Source: Dipteronia dyeriana (Eukaryota > Streptophyta > Magnoliopsida > Sapindales > Sapindaceae). From it: 64,000 nucleotides of DNA. Numbering within the stretch: position 1 is the stretch's first letter; the number at the start of each line of letters is the position of its first letter. The notes beneath the pieces are model-generated. The model made no database searches. It had not been told where the DNA came from and worked only from the letters and a program-made list of their open reading frames with translations. The translations under genes and the position numbers were made by a program. The stretch is from positions 77,718,069-77,782,068 of the forward strand of contig CM065301.1 of NCBI GenBank assembly GCA_032871835.1, written 5' to 3'. Below are positions 47,569-60,565 of this stretch, one piece after another.

Positions 47569-50085
47569 GAGAAAACAGAAGGGGCAATTTGAATCCATTT
47601 ACAATTAATTTGATTCCAGCAGCCAAACTCCGTGGATGATCTACTCTGGGAGGAGATTTCACCGAAAGTTCTTAGGCCTCGGCTGTACTCCTGACTGGAT
47701 TGCTATCATAACAGATGACTAACCAGGCTAACTCTTTGAAACTTTACCACTATGATGAAGTTCCACTTGTTGGTCATTTCCTTCTGTTTTCAAGTTTCAG
47801 CAAAGAATGCTTTTATGATGTATATATACATTTTTGAAGTGAAGATAATGATATGGGAGAGTGACCAGTCTAGAAAGGATAGAAATTTGAGATACAATCA
47901 TCCATCAGAATAGATACCTAGAAGTGTCAGTAATTAGTGGTGATACAAGGAAGAAAATTATCCAACATGGGTTTTTTGTGTGCTAAAAAATGAACTTGTA
48001 ACTCTCATTATTCTGGTATGAGAATCAAACGTCCAAGGCTAGCGAATTAAAACCAGAAAAGGACCAACTGAAATTTTTGAGAAGCTGACAAGTTTCTTTT
48101 TGGTGAGGATTGAGGAGTATGGGATCCAAGCATCCTACATTCCATCGAAATTTGGTCAAATATCACGAAAGTTTCTACTTGAAACACATTAATGTCTTTG
48201 TTACAAGTTTTTACGGAAGTTTTTTTAATCTGCTGATGCATAACTTCATACAGGAATAAGTTTCAGACAAAGTGTGTGCTAGATTGGGTGGCTACCGCAG
48301 AGTACGCACATACCATTAGCATACCAATCATGTCACTTGTCGAGCAAGTTGTTTTTGGATTTATGATCGCATTTTGATTATATCGACTGTCAACACTTGT
48401 CTTGCGCTTCTAGTTTGCTTTCTTGCCATCAGACAAAAATTTATGTACCAGACTTTGGTATCACAAAAATTAACATTCCTAATATAAGAGTGGGGAGAAT
48501 TTTTATCAAACTTATGCTGCCGTTTCCGGGCTTGTTCTTGGGCGTGTACTTATTTGAACATTACAGTCTACAGACATACAGACTCATAGTGGCTGTGGGA
48601 AGAGATTAGAGAACCATTTTTCTTTGTAGAAATATATCGGAATGGGACAAAATTTTCGTTTGTAAACATACAATCAGAAAAACCTTCTATTGTTTTTATC
48701 TTTATATTGATCTATTTAGTAAGATTTGTATTGCCTTTTTGATATATATTGATTTCAAAACTCCAACATTGAAAAAACCAGAGTTCAAGCCATATATATA
48801 AATAAATAAATAAATAAATAAATAAAAGTTGAGAATTGTAGTTTTCAAATTTAGAATGAATAAAGTTTTTATATTTTACTCCATATCTATAATGTTCTAT
48901 CGGAGTTTAAACTTATAATAATAAATATTAAATAATTTTATTTATATGGGTTCGCGGGTTCACCTGTGAGTTTAGATAACGGGAGATAACTACTTTCCAC
49001 GATCAGGAAAGAAAACTCTCCACACATTTTTGTAAAATATTTATAATGTGATTTGAACCCTCCACCATAGATATCAAAAGGAGATGCACTACCGACTCTG
49101 CTTTGAATTGAAATACTTAAACGCTTTTTTTTATGATGTATTTGGTACTCCTAGAGTTGTACAAACCTTGAAATTACAAGCCCGTAGCCCAACATCAAAA
49201 TTAAGAAACGAAAAGTGTGAAAACGTTAAGAGTATATTATATTATTAACAACATTTAGTATACTCGGTAAATTACATCGTTTTTACAGCGGAGGACTTGA
49301 ATCAGAAATAAATCTTTATACTTAAGGTACATGTATAAGGGATTTAGCATCAAACAAATCATGGGTGGATGTATATCCAATCTAGCCAGGGCCGAAGCTT
49401 TTTCAACAAAAAAATAATAATTAATGATTTTGCATTTTTTTTAATAATAGGTATAATACATACGAAAGACACTTACTATATTAACATTGTTAGATAATTT
49501 ATAGAAATAATCTAGTTTATAATTTAATTTAATTGAGAAAAATTTCGATAGATTTATTAAAAGAATATATTTACTATTCTATTGAGACCCGAAGGCATTA
49601 AAGATTTTTCCTCTCCCTTCTTTGTTTTGCCACAGATATAAGAAACAATTTTTGAATTTCTTTCGTCAATGTATATCTTGGATAGAAAATTACGTTAATT
49701 TGGTTTGATAGTTTTCAAAATTTGAGTCACTACAAAAAAAGTGGTATAAAAAAAAATATAGATAATTTAGACCATCCAAACTATAGGCTTTGCCTTACCT
49801 CATCTCATCTTATTTATATTTAATACTTAAAATAATAGATTTATTGAATGCATCCGCAACTTTGGGAAGGTAATTAATGTTAAAAGACTTGCAAGTTATA
49901 ATTAACAAGGAATGTAAGAATAGAGACGGTTAAATCCAAAAATATAAAGTAATTAAGTAATTAATAGACAGCTGGTAATCCGTAATCGTAAAATTAAACC
50001 CACAAAACATGTTAAATTATTGAAAAACCGAAATAACACAAGCAGCAGATACAAAGATTAAAAAAAAAAAGTGTAATTAGATATT
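47569..50085. other. Intergenic DNA, no gene seen
   Basis: The first few hundred bases are likely the maturase 3' UTR. An (AAAT)n microsatellite lies at 48799-48827. Short open frames here have no recognisable domain. 48950-49130 has a less AT-rich stretch resembling a decayed repeat, without identifiable ends. Confidence 0.5.
48799..48827. repeat. (AAAT)n microsatellite
   Basis: Seven uninterrupted tetranucleotide units in the intergenic DNA downstream of the maturase gene. Confidence 0.9.
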
Positions 50086-50529
50086 TCACTTTTTGTCCTT
50101 TGACTCTTCAAGTTCAAACGCAGAAATCGGAAAAGTCCGAGAGACGCCCGTCGAAGACCCAAACGTAATCTTGCCGGAATTAGGATCGTCGACATAAATC
50201 TCGGAAATGGAAACCCAGAACAGAATCTCCTTGCTCTTGACTCCGGTGAGCCTCCGCATCCGGTGGTTCTCGACGAAAGCAGTGACTTCGTTGTCGTAAG
50301 AGACATTGCGTCCGATGGCTCGAAACCTGTGATCCGTACGGTTCTGCTGCTTGAGCCAGACGAAGCCGGTGGTCCGATTATAACCCACCTCGATTAAGTC
50401 GTTTAGAGGAAGGAGGCCCTTTGGGAGCTCGATTTCCGAGAGAAGGTCGAGAGATTTTTGCTTGCAGAGAGACTCACCATGGTAGATCTCTGCACCTTCT
50501 CTGTGATTCGCTATCAGTTGTGTTCCCAT
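50086..50529 (-). CDS. DUF538 family protein
   Basis: Intron-less, 147 residues, no signal peptide (starts MGTQLIANHREGAEIYHGES). The DUF538 domain covers most of the protein: LLSEIELPKGLLPLNDLIEV (about residues 29-48), GYNRTTGFVWLKQ (49-61), then VTAFVENHRMRRLTGVKSKE and ILFWVSISEIYVDDP. The tail is short and charged (ELEESKDKK). DUF538 is a plant-wide family; members include SVB, linked to trichome size and stress, and in-vitro carboxylesterase- or lipid-related activities have been reported. No function can be given to this copy. The absence of a signal peptide places it with the intracellular SVB-like group. The start is the first Met and fits the family start. The frame is intact. Confidence 0.9.
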   Translation of the reverse strand: MGTQLIANHREGAEIYHGESLCKQKSLDLLSEIELPKGLLPLNDLIEVGYNRTTGFVWLKQQNRTDHRFRAIGRNVSYDNEVTAFVENHRMRRLTGVKSKEILFWVSISEIYVDDPNSGKITFGSSTGVSRTFPISAFELEESKDKK

Positions 50530-50875
50530 TTTCGTTGGTTTACAGATTTGGATATTGACTTCTCTGATCTCTCTATTAAAGCTTTTTATTTATATAAATA
50601 ATTAAGATGGAGGTTACGGCTTTTTGATGTGCGAATTTACCAAAATGGGCCTTGGGTTTTCTTGGGAAGCTTCAAGCCTTCAAGCTTGATCGACATGGGA
50701 AAAACTTGGGTGTGATCAGCTTCACTATTGGGTAGCTCCAAGAACCTCGTGTCACATTTTGGGTGCGACTAATATATAATTGAGATCCACGTGTCGTGTT
50801 TTCGGAAGATGAATAGATATCAAGCGGAAATGTTATTTTGAATGAGATTGCTGGTGTTCGGTGTTGGTTTAACGA
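50530..50875. promoter_or_regulatory. Upstream region of the DUF538 gene with TATA-like element
   Basis: On the minus strand TATTTATATAAATA (50588-50601) lies about 60 bp before the ATG. It is a clear TATA-like element and gives a short leader. The rest up to the foldback element has no other recognised feature. Confidence 0.5.
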
Positions 50876-50883
50876 CGATGGGC

Positions 50884-51337
50884 TAAATGTGTAAGTTTGG
50901 GCCGGCCCGGCCTGTTTGGGCACGACCGCCGGGCCTGTGTTCCAAAACAGGCCGGGCCTGGCAAGCCATGCCCATTGGACATGCCGTGCTAGGCCCGGTC
51001 TGTTTTGGAAAACAGGGTCCGGCACGGCACGTGGGCACGGCCATGGCAGGTCGGACCGTGCTGGGCCGTTTGCCCTGCTAGATGGGCCAAACGGGCCGGC
51101 CCACATTTTATTATTATTATTTTTAAATATTAATAATATATATATATATATATATATTAATTAACTGGGTCCACTGTGCCGGGCCGCCGGGCCTGGCACA
51201 CCTGCCAGGCGTGCCGAGCCAGGCCGGCACGGCGTGCCTCGGTTGGAGGCCCGACACGGCCTGTAATTATGGGCCGTGCCTGGCACGGCCTGCCTTTCTT
51301 GGCCGGCCGAACGGGCCGGCCCATATTTACACCACTA
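50884..51337. mobile_element. hAT-type foldback element with GGGCCGGCC-rich arms (454 bp)
   Basis: The exact 8-bp target duplication CGATGGGC flanks it (50876-50883 and 51338-51345). The left end is TAAATGTGTAAGTTTGGGCC. The right end read backwards is TAGTGGTGTAAATATGGGCC. The arms are GGGCCGGCCCG-type simple sequence with some GGCACGGC, in inverted arrangement. An AT microsatellite sits near the centre (51131-51156). There is no transposase. The high GC content contrasts sharply with the surroundings. Confidence 0.87.
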
Positions 51338-52271
51338 CGATGGGCTTAAGAACGTGAAGGGCATGATGTTATTACTTATTAATTTATTATTATTATTAGG
51401 GTAATTACCGACTAGGTATTGGATTTATTTTATTTTATTATTATTATTGGTTGTTTACGATTTTTATAAAAGTGATCATATTGGTCTTTATATTTTTTTT
51501 AAAATATCAAATTAATCCTTTTTTTTTCAAAGTGACCAAATTAGTCCCTCTAACGCAGTTAGAATCGGCTGTCGGAACTTAGTTAGAGGGACTAATTTAA
51601 CACTTAGGGGTCGTTTGTTTTTTCCACTTAAAATTTAATGGGTCTGAATCATAATTATTAAGTTATTTTATTTGTTTTTTTAAGTGGTCAAACAACTTAA
51701 AAATCCTAAAAATCAACTTAAAATAAAAAGTAAAAAATCATAACTTTTAACTTAATTGCATCTAAAATCTTTTCTTCCGATACTATCCCCCATATATAAC
51801 ATATTTTCAATTTCATCAAAATTATATATGGTATAAAAATGGGGTCGCTAAATAAATGACACTATTTGAGAGGGGTGTAATGCAAATGTCACCAGTTTAG
51901 TAATGTAAGTTTAAAAGACACCATTTAAACTAAACAGACGAGAATACCCCCACAAAATTGAAAAAGAGAAAATTTGTCGTTTTGTGTTTCTGAGAAAAGC
52001 AACAGTGAGAAAGAAACCGAGAAAGAAACCGACGACAACGAAACCGACGGTGAGAAAATCGACAGCTTATTGACCGAAATGAGAATACAGTACATTTCGC
52101 AGCGAGTGACAAAGGTAAGTTGAGTTTGTTTTATGTATCGATTTGTTGTTCATAACTTATAATTGCATTTGAGACTTGTTCTGTTGAAAGAAATTGTAGA
52201 TTATGGTTTTGGTTTGAGTTTGAAATGAGGTTCAATATTTTGGTATCAAGGAATTTTTGTTATGGAAAAAA

Positions 52272-53255
52272 AAATCGAGAATATTTCAAGCGAGATCGAG
52301 GAATTTTTTTAGAAAGAATCGAGAGGTTTTTCAAAGTGATAGAGCTTTTGTTAAATGATTGAGAATATTTTTCATAGAATCGAGAGGTTTTTCAAAGGAT
52401 CGAGACTATTATGAAAGGATTGAGAATTTTTGAAAACGATCGAGAATATTATGATAATGATTGAGATTGTTTTTCAAATGATCGAGATTTTTTAAAATGA
52501 TCGAATCGAGAAGATTTTTCTAATAATCGAGAAGATTATTCAAAGAATCGAGAGTTTTGTGAAAGTGTCGAGAATATTTTCAAAGGATCGAGAATGTTTT
52601 TCAAATGGTCCAGTTTTTAGAAAATGATCGAGAATATTTTTCAAAGAATCGAGAGGTTTTTCAAAGACTCGAGACAATTTTCAAAGCTTCGAGAATATTT
52701 TCAAAGGGTCGAGATTTTTTAAATTGATCGAGAACATTTTTCAAAGAATCGAGAGGTTTTTCAAAGGATCGAAAGTTTTTTTGAAAGGACCGAGAATATT
52801 TTCTAACGACCGATAATGTTTTTCAAAGGGTCGAGAACATTTTCAAATGTTCATGAAGTTTTTTCAATGAATCGAGAGGTTTTACAAAGGATCGAGACTA
52901 ATTTGAAAGGATCGAGCCTATTTGCAAAGGATCGAGAACTTTTTAAAGTGATCGTGAAGTTTTTTCAATGAATCGAGAGGTTTTACAAAGGATCGAGACT
53001 AATTTGCAAGGATCGAGCCTATTTGCAAAGGATCGAGAACTTTATAAACAAATCGAGAACGTTTTTAAATGATCGTGAAGTTTTTTCAATGAATCGAGAG
53101 GTTTTAGAAAGGATCGAGACTATTTACAAAGGACCGAGCCTATTTGCAAAGGATCGAGAACTTTTTTAAAAATTTGAAATCTTTTTCGAACGATCGAGAA
53201 TATTTTAAAAGTATCGAGAATTTGTTTCAAACGATCGAGAATATTTTCTAATTTT
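52272..53255 (+). repeat. Left array of degenerate GATCGAGAA repeats
   Basis: Around 1 kb of tandem units of about 20-30 bp, each with ATCGAGA followed by a T-rich run and CAAAGG. Larger internal duplications occur (for example GTGAAGTTTTTTCAATGAAT three times from about 52850). It lies between the left terminus and the Ulp1-type gene. It is non-coding and has stop codons in every frame. Confidence 0.9.
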
Positions 53256-53294
53256 TGTGTAGTTTACTGATGTACTGTTTCTGTGACATTGCAG

Positions 53295-56200
53295 ATGATG
53301 AGCAGTATGAAGGAAATGCTTAAAACTGCAGAGGGAGATTGGTTTAAGGGAAAATTGACCCGACACGACCATTTTGAAGCCTTTGTCCGTATAGACGATG
53401 CACTGAATCGGGTCCCTGAAGAGTTTGCTGTTCAGGATCGGCGTCGGCTCATGGCCTCCTGTTTCGGGCATTTCATGTCGATGCACTGGGAGCTGAAGTT
53501 TTCTGGTGGTGTTATTCATCAGCTGCTGTTGCGGGAGTTAGACCATGAAGGGCCGACAGATGAGATACGGTTCTTGTTAGGGAACCATGTGGTGAGATTT
53601 TTGAAGGTGGAATTTAGCCTCATCACCGGATTACGTTTTGGAGTCATACCGGACACGAGTATGTATGTTGCAGTTGAGAATGACATACATGAACGGTACT
53701 TTCCTGCACATGATGAGGTATCGTTGGATGACTTGAGGGTTGTTCTTACCTAGGGAGAGTTTGAAAAGGCATACGATGCTGTGAAGTTGTGTCTCATTTA
53801 CATGTTGAACTGGATACTGATGGGGGTGGACGAGAGATTGAAGATTCCAGTTTGACAGTTTTGGTTGGTAGAGGACCTCAATGCCTTCGATGCGTTCCCG
53901 TTGGGTGCCCACGTCTATAGGCATTCTATATTTTCATTTAAGCATGCCTTACCGCGACGTCGTGAGGAGAGACGGCAACAGTCACAGGGCGATGTTGGAC
54001 ATTCCGTGGAGGGGTACAACATCTACGGTCTATCACACGCCTTTTTGGTAAGAAATTTTAATTCCAACATGTACATTTAATTTTTAATCCAAAATTGTTT
54101 TGGATTATAACTGTACGTATCTTTGATGTAGATATTTGCTTTTGAGGTGATCCCCAAACTGACCGAGGTTTTCGGGACTCGGAGGGTTACGGACCTTTCC
54201 CCTCGGTTGTTGAAGTGGGAGTTGACCAAACAACCTAGAGGGAAGAAGCTGGAGAAGATTTTTAGTGCTAGGGTAATTTATTTTTTTGTTAAGTCAGTAA
54301 TTTATATTACTTACGATAAGTAACAATGAAATTTATCTAACTACGGTTTCAGATGTCGGTGAGGACGGAAATCGTGCCCACAGCAGCTGAGGCAGTGGCC
54401 CCATACTTTGCAGGCCTAAGTGAGGGGGGGAGCCCGTATGTGCAGGACGACAGGGTTCACCTTCCTACTGTCCCTGAGCCGACTACAAGTGCAGTTCGTC
54501 CCGATGAGGAGGGTGAGGGTGGGAGGTGTACTGAGACGGAGGCTTCAGACCCTACAGGTCCAGATTTCATAGGGATGGACACTGGCGAATCTCAGCCGCC
54601 TCCTCGACGAGTAAGGCAGGTTCAGTTTACCACCCGAGGAACTGGTTCCGTTACCAAGGATTCCCGTGCTGGCGTTCAACTTGATGGGGAGGTAAGTTGA
54701 GATGGTAGTTTTATTTTCATTAACAAGAGTTGTTGATTTTTTTTGTATTGACAAAGTTGCATGATTTCAGGCCCGTTTAGAATTGCGTGAAGCCCTCCGA
54801 AAGAGTAAGGAGGATCGACAACAACAGCACCGGGATTTGCTTGATTTGTTTTGGAAGAGCGTGGAGGATCGACAACAACAACAACAACATAGGGAGTTGC
54901 TTGCATTCATCAGGGGCCTTCAGGGCTTCAGGACCCATACAGAGGATCCACATACCAGAGGGGCATTTCTGGATAGTGGGGCTCAGTCTCCCCCTCCCCC
55001 TCTGAGAGAGCAGCCGGCCCTCCTCCCACTTAGAGCGATTCGAAGGCTCCCCCGCCACCTCTTACGAGAAACAGGCTCTCCTTCCACCGATGTCCTAGCA
55101 GCAGGCTCTCCAGCCACCTCCTAGCGAGCAGCAAGCTCCCCCGCCACCTCCTACCGAGAAGCAGGCTCCCCCGCCACCTCCTAGCGATTTGCAAGCTCCC
55201 CCACCACCTCCTAGCGAGCAGCGGGATCCCCCGCAACCTCCTAGAGAGCAACAGACTCCCCCGCCACCTCCCTTCGAGCAGCAGGCTCCCCCTCCACCTC
55301 CCCTCGAGCAACAGGCTCCCCCTCCCCCGTACTCATCTTAGAAAACCCCGCCGGAGGGAGTTCGATAACACATACGTGTACTGAAACGCGGTTGGCAGTT
55401 GGTTAGCCCGTACACAGATCCGTGCCGACCTAAAAAGGCTAGGGTAATACTAGAGGAACCTGGCACGTATTTAATCCCCAGGAACTGGTGGACGATACCC
55501 AGTTGAAAGCGTACCGAGCCTACAAGAGGAACGTAAACAGAGAACAGTAAGTAAATTTCATTGTTATTTAGGTCGTCGAATTTCTTGTAATGCATTATAT
55601 GAAAGTGTAGATGTTGGAACATTAATGCAGACGTGATGTTGATTTGCTGGAGCCGGTTGATGCTGCATGGTTCCATCGGTTGCAGACTAACTTCATGGAT
55701 GTTGATGATCAGGTTTGTGGGAGCGTAAATCCTGATTTCAGTATTTGTTTTAGAAGTGTAAACATCCTAACATTTCTTAACGTGTTTATATTCCCAGCAT
55801 ATGGACGCGTACCTCCATATTCTTCTGAAGCATCAACGGGCATTTCCGAATGTGTATAGTCAAACGGTTAACATATTGGACTCACAATTCTTTGTAAGTA
55901 CTGAAATTAATAATGATAACGCGTTGTTTTATGTGTGTATGGAAAACAAAAATTAATTTAAATACAATTGTTTATGCAGTCCTATCTTGAGCACTAGTAC
56001 AGGAAAATGATGCCTCGTAATTCTCGCGGGCAGATCACCCCGAGCCGTTGGAATGTGTTGAGGTCTTGGTGGAAGGATGACGACCTCACAACGGTCCTTA
56101 GGGGTGCCCCGATTGGATGTCGTCCGTGGCACGAGGTTGACATGGTAAGTGTTACTTGACATGGTTTGCAATTGTATATATAAATGACTTTGTACATCTT

Positions 56201-56714
56201 AACACCTGTTGTTGACGTTTCCAGATCCTGATACGGTGCAATATTGGGCGCCAACATTGTTGCTGGTGACTGTGGACCGTACATGCGGGAAGCTGTTCAT
56301 AGTCGACCCCTGGAGATAGAAGGTCGAACCTCGTATCGAAAGCAGAAGGTAGCCCCGTTGTGCTACTTTGTGCCCTCGATGTTGCATTAGGCCGGGATTC
56401 ATACTAAACGAGCGGTAGGACTGTTGAAATTTGAGAAGACAAGTAAGCCCTTTGATGTCACCGTCGTGTCGGAAAAACATATCCCCCAGCAGAAGCAATC
56501 GTAAGACATTACGTAATAGTCACTTTAAGATTGTATTAGTATAAACCTAACGCTTTATTAACGCTTTTTAATGTATCCAACTTCAGGGGTAACGTTGAGA
56601 TTGATCGAGTACATACTGACGAACAAAAAAGATTTCGATTGGTCTGAAGACGATATGAGGATCATTCGGAAGAAGATGACGGTTGAAATATTTGCAAACT
56701 CCAAGCCCGTATAG
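53295..56714 (+). pseudogene. MULE-borne DUF1985 / Ulp1-like (C48) protease gene, broken
   Basis: The DUF1985 part is 53295-54060 (LMASCFGHFMSMHWELKFSG, EIRFLLGNHVVRFLKVEFSL, and ITGLRFG), with stops TAG at 53751 and a TGA near 53853. A linker exon (54353-54690) and a proline/glutamine repeat region (55020-55330) follow. The protease part starts near 55680 (HMDAYLHILLKHQRAFP, then WNVLRSWWKDDDLTTVLRG). The His codon is at 56255-56257, followed at once by a frame change. The Asp lies in FIVDPW (56305-56307), with a stop at 56317-56319. At 56585 the segment that should hold the catalytic Cys is missing: GVTLRLIEYILTNKKDFDW follows directly. Ulp1 proteases process SUMO; this copy cannot be active. 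Several GT-AG introns fit between the pieces. Confidence 0.82.
55024..55330 (+). repeat. Proline-rich coding minisatellite of the MULE Ulp1 gene
   Basis: About ten units of 30 bp, built around CAGGCTCCCCCGCCACCTCC, coding for Pro-rich PPPPP(S/T)EQQA-like units when in frame. Unit variation and a frame change near 55050 place part of the array out of frame. Reverse-strand open frames across it are artefacts. Confidence 0.8.
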
Positions 56715-56975
56715 ATTTCTGTAGTAATTCATGTGTATACGTACCAATTCTGTTTTATATGTTCCAATTACTTTGTATATTTACAAATTCTTTTGTATAT
56801 GTACCAACAGTTTTACGGCAGTTTACCAATTCTTTTGTATATTTAGAAATTCTTTTTTACAATTTTTTTTTCATTTTTATATATACCGACAGTATTAAAA
56901 TAAAATTGCATTTCAGTTACTTAACAAGTCATACGAGTTCAAATTATAACAATGTCATCATGATAACGCCTAAAT

Positions 56976-59742
56976 TCATTCCACGGTCCCACCGTCTCTA
57001 GTAGGGCACGTCTGTCTGTTGTGACCAACAGTATGACAGATACTACACTTGCGTCTGTATTCCTCAGGAATGACTCTGCTCGGATCTTCATAAGTAAAAG
57101 CTGTGTTAGAACATCTCCTCGAATTATGCCCTGGTTGTCGACATCGCCTACAATTCTGTGTGGATGTTCTCTCCGAAGACGAGATACGGCGTGAAGCCCT
57201 AGGGCGGCCTGCTTGTCTCATGGAGCTTGGATTCAAAACGACTCTCTCAACGATATCTGATGGCACAATCCAAGTGAAAGGATGTCCAACAGGCATAATA
57301 GGTACCGAGTACACATTAATACGTGTTTGTCGCTTGTAGTAGTCCGCACAGAGGGATGTGAAATCCATGTTTCGATCCCTGTAAAAACATTGAAAACGAT
57401 GATAAAATTGTATGATGTTTAAGTACTATTAATCGTACACAAAATTGTATGATGTACCTTGCGGCAACGAGAGCGTGAGAACATGGAAGAAGGTCCATTT
57501 GGTATTTGTTACATGTGCAGGTTTTCCGGGCTAAGTCAACGGTCAATTGTTTTCCAGCCCGTTTCACCGAAAATATGTTATAGTCAACTGGATTAAAGGT
57601 CATAAAATTGTACTTTTCTACACGTTTTAGGATCACAAGATGTGCTGCGTCGGTCAACTGATGACGCATGGATTGAGCAGCCCTATGACGATCGTGAAAC
57701 CAACGCTGTAGCATATTCCTAATAAACTCTGCCAAAGTCAACATAGGCAGTTGCCGTGCAAATTTAAGGCATGAGTTTATGCATTCTGCAGCATTTGTTG
57801 TCATGACCCTATACCTTCTGTCGTGGCAGTGAACACGGGACCACTTCTGTGGACCGGCATCAATTACATTTTCATATGCATTCGGGTGCAAGTTGCATAA
57901 CTCTTCCATGTGTCGATTATATTGTAACTCGGTGTACGCTCGGGCTGCTTTATCCATTATTGCGGCAACATCCTTTCTATGATATCTATTCTTAATATTT
58001 TCATAAAAGTGCCAGCAACATATGGCATGAGTGACATAAAGGAACACTTTAGAAATCCTTGCTTCAATGCTTGCATGTCGATCAAAATGAAAACCAAATC
58101 ATCTATATGGCCAAGGGCACCTTTCAAGCAATCCAAAAACCACTCCCATGATAGGTTGTTTTCCGAGTCACCATACGCAAAAGCAATTTGATAAATATGT
58201 TCATTCCCATCTTGTGCAGTTGCAAAAAATATTGTGCCCCTGAATCTACCCTTTAAATGGGTATCATTAACGGCAATAACTGGATGCATACACCTCTGGA
58301 ATCCTCTGACTGAGGCACCCAATGACATGAAAAAGTATAGGAATTTACCATTTTCATTGCACTGTAAGTCAGTTATCGTTCCGGGATTTTGTTGTCCCAA
58401 CACGTAACCGAATGATGGCAGCAGTTGGAAGCTTTCCTCATGCGTTCCTTAGGTGAGTGACAAAGCATAATCAAGGGCTTTATGTGCCTTACTGTACATT
58501 ATTTGGATGCCATACACTGTTTTCATGTCGACGATTATGTCCTTCGGACGCATTAATCGACCATCCTGTTGCTGCAATCTAGGTGCAACCACTTTTCTAA
58601 TTATGACTGCACTAGCTTGTCGATGGCGGCGGTGAATCTCCTCCAATGGACAAATGTGTTCGTTGATAAAACTACGTACTTGAAAGTATGTCGCTTCATC
58701 TCTCATAACCGCTCTTAACTTCCATGTACAATTGTCTATCAAACAAACCAGATGTAATGTTGTCTTATTCGACATTTTCACCTTCCACTCAAAGTTTTGC
58801 CGCATTGCAAAATGGCCAGCCAATCTCTTCAATCCCTTTTAGTAGGAAAAAATTGACCTTTATATATCATGCTGGTAGGTTCATCTTCTACCCAGTTCCT
58901 GTTTCACCCATACCAAACGAGTATGATTCTGCTCCTGGAATAACCCACGTTCTGGCATTCACAGAATCAGCTAGAGTTACATCAGGCCTGACCTCAGATG
59001 TCCCAGCTATATCTACTGCAGTGGAACTACATATGTGGACACGTCTTGCACGTCTTTCCATTTCGAACCGTTCTTCATCTTCCTCATTGTTCGATACATT
59101 ATGTATCGGATGCAAATTTACCTCATTAGCCACCTCATGGATTGGCAGGTTATGAGGTAAATTGTTCCGCTCATTGTTTATGTCATCGTACATCTCATTG
59201 TATTGGTAGTTGTACTGCCCAGCGTTCAATTCAATTTGACAACCGAAATCATCGTCCAATTGAGCTCCAACTATATCACCATGGTCGGCTACTTCCAGTG
59301 GGACACCACTTAGGTTTTCCCTACCGTCAATCCCACTTCTTTCTGTGAACAACTGGTTGCTTCCAGCTGAAGATCGAAATTGTTGGGTGTTATCATGAGG
59401 AGGGATTTCTTCACCGATGACACCTCCTGCAGCCCTCTCAATTAAACTGACACATACTTGAAGGATTATCCTATCTTTCCCTAGCATAAACAAAACATCG
59501 TCGTCATTTCTTATAAATGTGCGACATGTGGTCCCGGGAACGATTGATACAGATTGTAGATCAGCAATGTATTTGTTCACATCGTACTTCACAACGGTTT
59601 GTACTATCGACACCAGCTCTTGGTAAGTCATATTTCTGGACACATACATTCCTTGGTTATCGGAACCAAGAAACCTCTGACTTCCATCAGGTAATTGCTC
59701 CCATCGACTGTTGTAAGATATTACTAATCTAACCTGATCCAT
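56976..59742 (-). pseudogene. MULE transposase (mudrA type), broken
   Basis: Read on the minus strand: the start MDQVRLVISYNSRWEQLPDG at 59742 opens an N-terminal PB1-like/MuDR region. Frame changes occur near 58890 and 58830. The MuDR DNA-binding-like region follows (CLIDNCTWKLRAVM). A TAA at 58451 interrupts it just before GTHEESFQLLPSFGYVL. The catalytic MULE domain comes next (FQRCMHPVIAVNDTHLKG, AQDGNEHIYQIAFAYGDSEN, SWEWFLDCLKGALG). A frame change near 58030 precedes ICCWHFYENIKNRYH. Next is the SWIM zinc finger (CTCNKYQMDLLPCSHA, about 57525-57480). After an intron, a zinc-knuckle tail follows (CRRCRQPGHNSRRC and CSICHTVGHNRQTC), with a stop at 56976. Four or more lesions rule out activity. 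Confidence 0.88.
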
Positions 59743-59826
59743 TGTCCTATGAAAATCATCATCACAATCAATTATTAACAGATAAAAAAAAACTTTTACA
59801 ATTACTAACAATTACAAAAAAATCAA

Positions 59827-60565
59827 ATGGATCGAGTACTTTATATAAGGGATCGAGAACTTTTTCAAGGGTTCGAGAATAATTTACAAAGGATCGAGAA
59901 CTTATAAAAAGGGTTCGATTCGAGAACTTTTATCAAGAATATTTGTCAAACTATGGAGAACTTTTTATAACGGTTAGAGAACTTTTAACATGGGAACGAG
60001 AACTTTTTGTATGGGATCGAGAACATTTCAATCGGTTTGAGAACTTTTTAAAGGGATCGAGAATATTTGTTAAAAGGACCAAGAACTTTTATCAATGGAT
60101 CGAGAACATTTCAATCGGTTTGAGAACTTTTTAAAGGGATCGAGAATATTTGTTAAAAGGACCAAGAACTTTTATCAACGGATCGACAACTTTCAGCAAG
60201 TCAACGGGGAACTTTTTCTAAGGGATCGAGAACATTTCTAACAGTTCGAGAACTTTTTAAAGGGATCGAGACTATTTCTCAAATTATCGATAACTTTTAT
60301 CAAGGGATCAAGACCTTTTAACAAGGGAACGAGAACTTTTTCTAAGGGATCGAGAAATTTTTAAAATTATCGAGAACATTTGTAACTGTTCGAGATCTTT
60401 TTAAAGGGTTCGAGATCTTTTTAATGGGATCAAGAACATTTGTAACGGTTCAAGATCTTTTTAAAGGGTTCGAGAACTTTTATAATGGTTCAAGATCTTT
60501 TCCTAAGGGATCGAGAACTTTTCCTAAGGGATCGAACATTTTTTGTCGAGCATTTTTTTCAAATA
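59827..60565 (+). repeat. Right array of degenerate GATCGAGAA repeats
   Basis: Units of about 20-30 bp with GGGATCGAGAAC followed by TTTTT and AAGGG. They run in the same plus-strand orientation as the left array (not inverted). An exact larger duplication (about 79 bp) is visible at 60015-60093 and 60094-60172. It lies between the mudrA start and the right terminus. Confidence 0.9.

Noticed and set aside
49731..49780. CACTACAAAAAAA resembles a CACTA terminus
   Set aside because: No inverted partner end or target duplication was found nearby, so it may be chance or a lone fragment.
52272..53255. Regular repeats at 20-30 bp could suggest a CRISPR-like array
   Set aside because: Units are tandem and degenerate, without unique spacers, and lie inside a plant MULE.
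55030..55311. Minus-strand open frame with repeated RRWRGSLLL
   Set aside because: It is the reverse of the proline-rich minisatellite on the plus strand, so a shadow frame.
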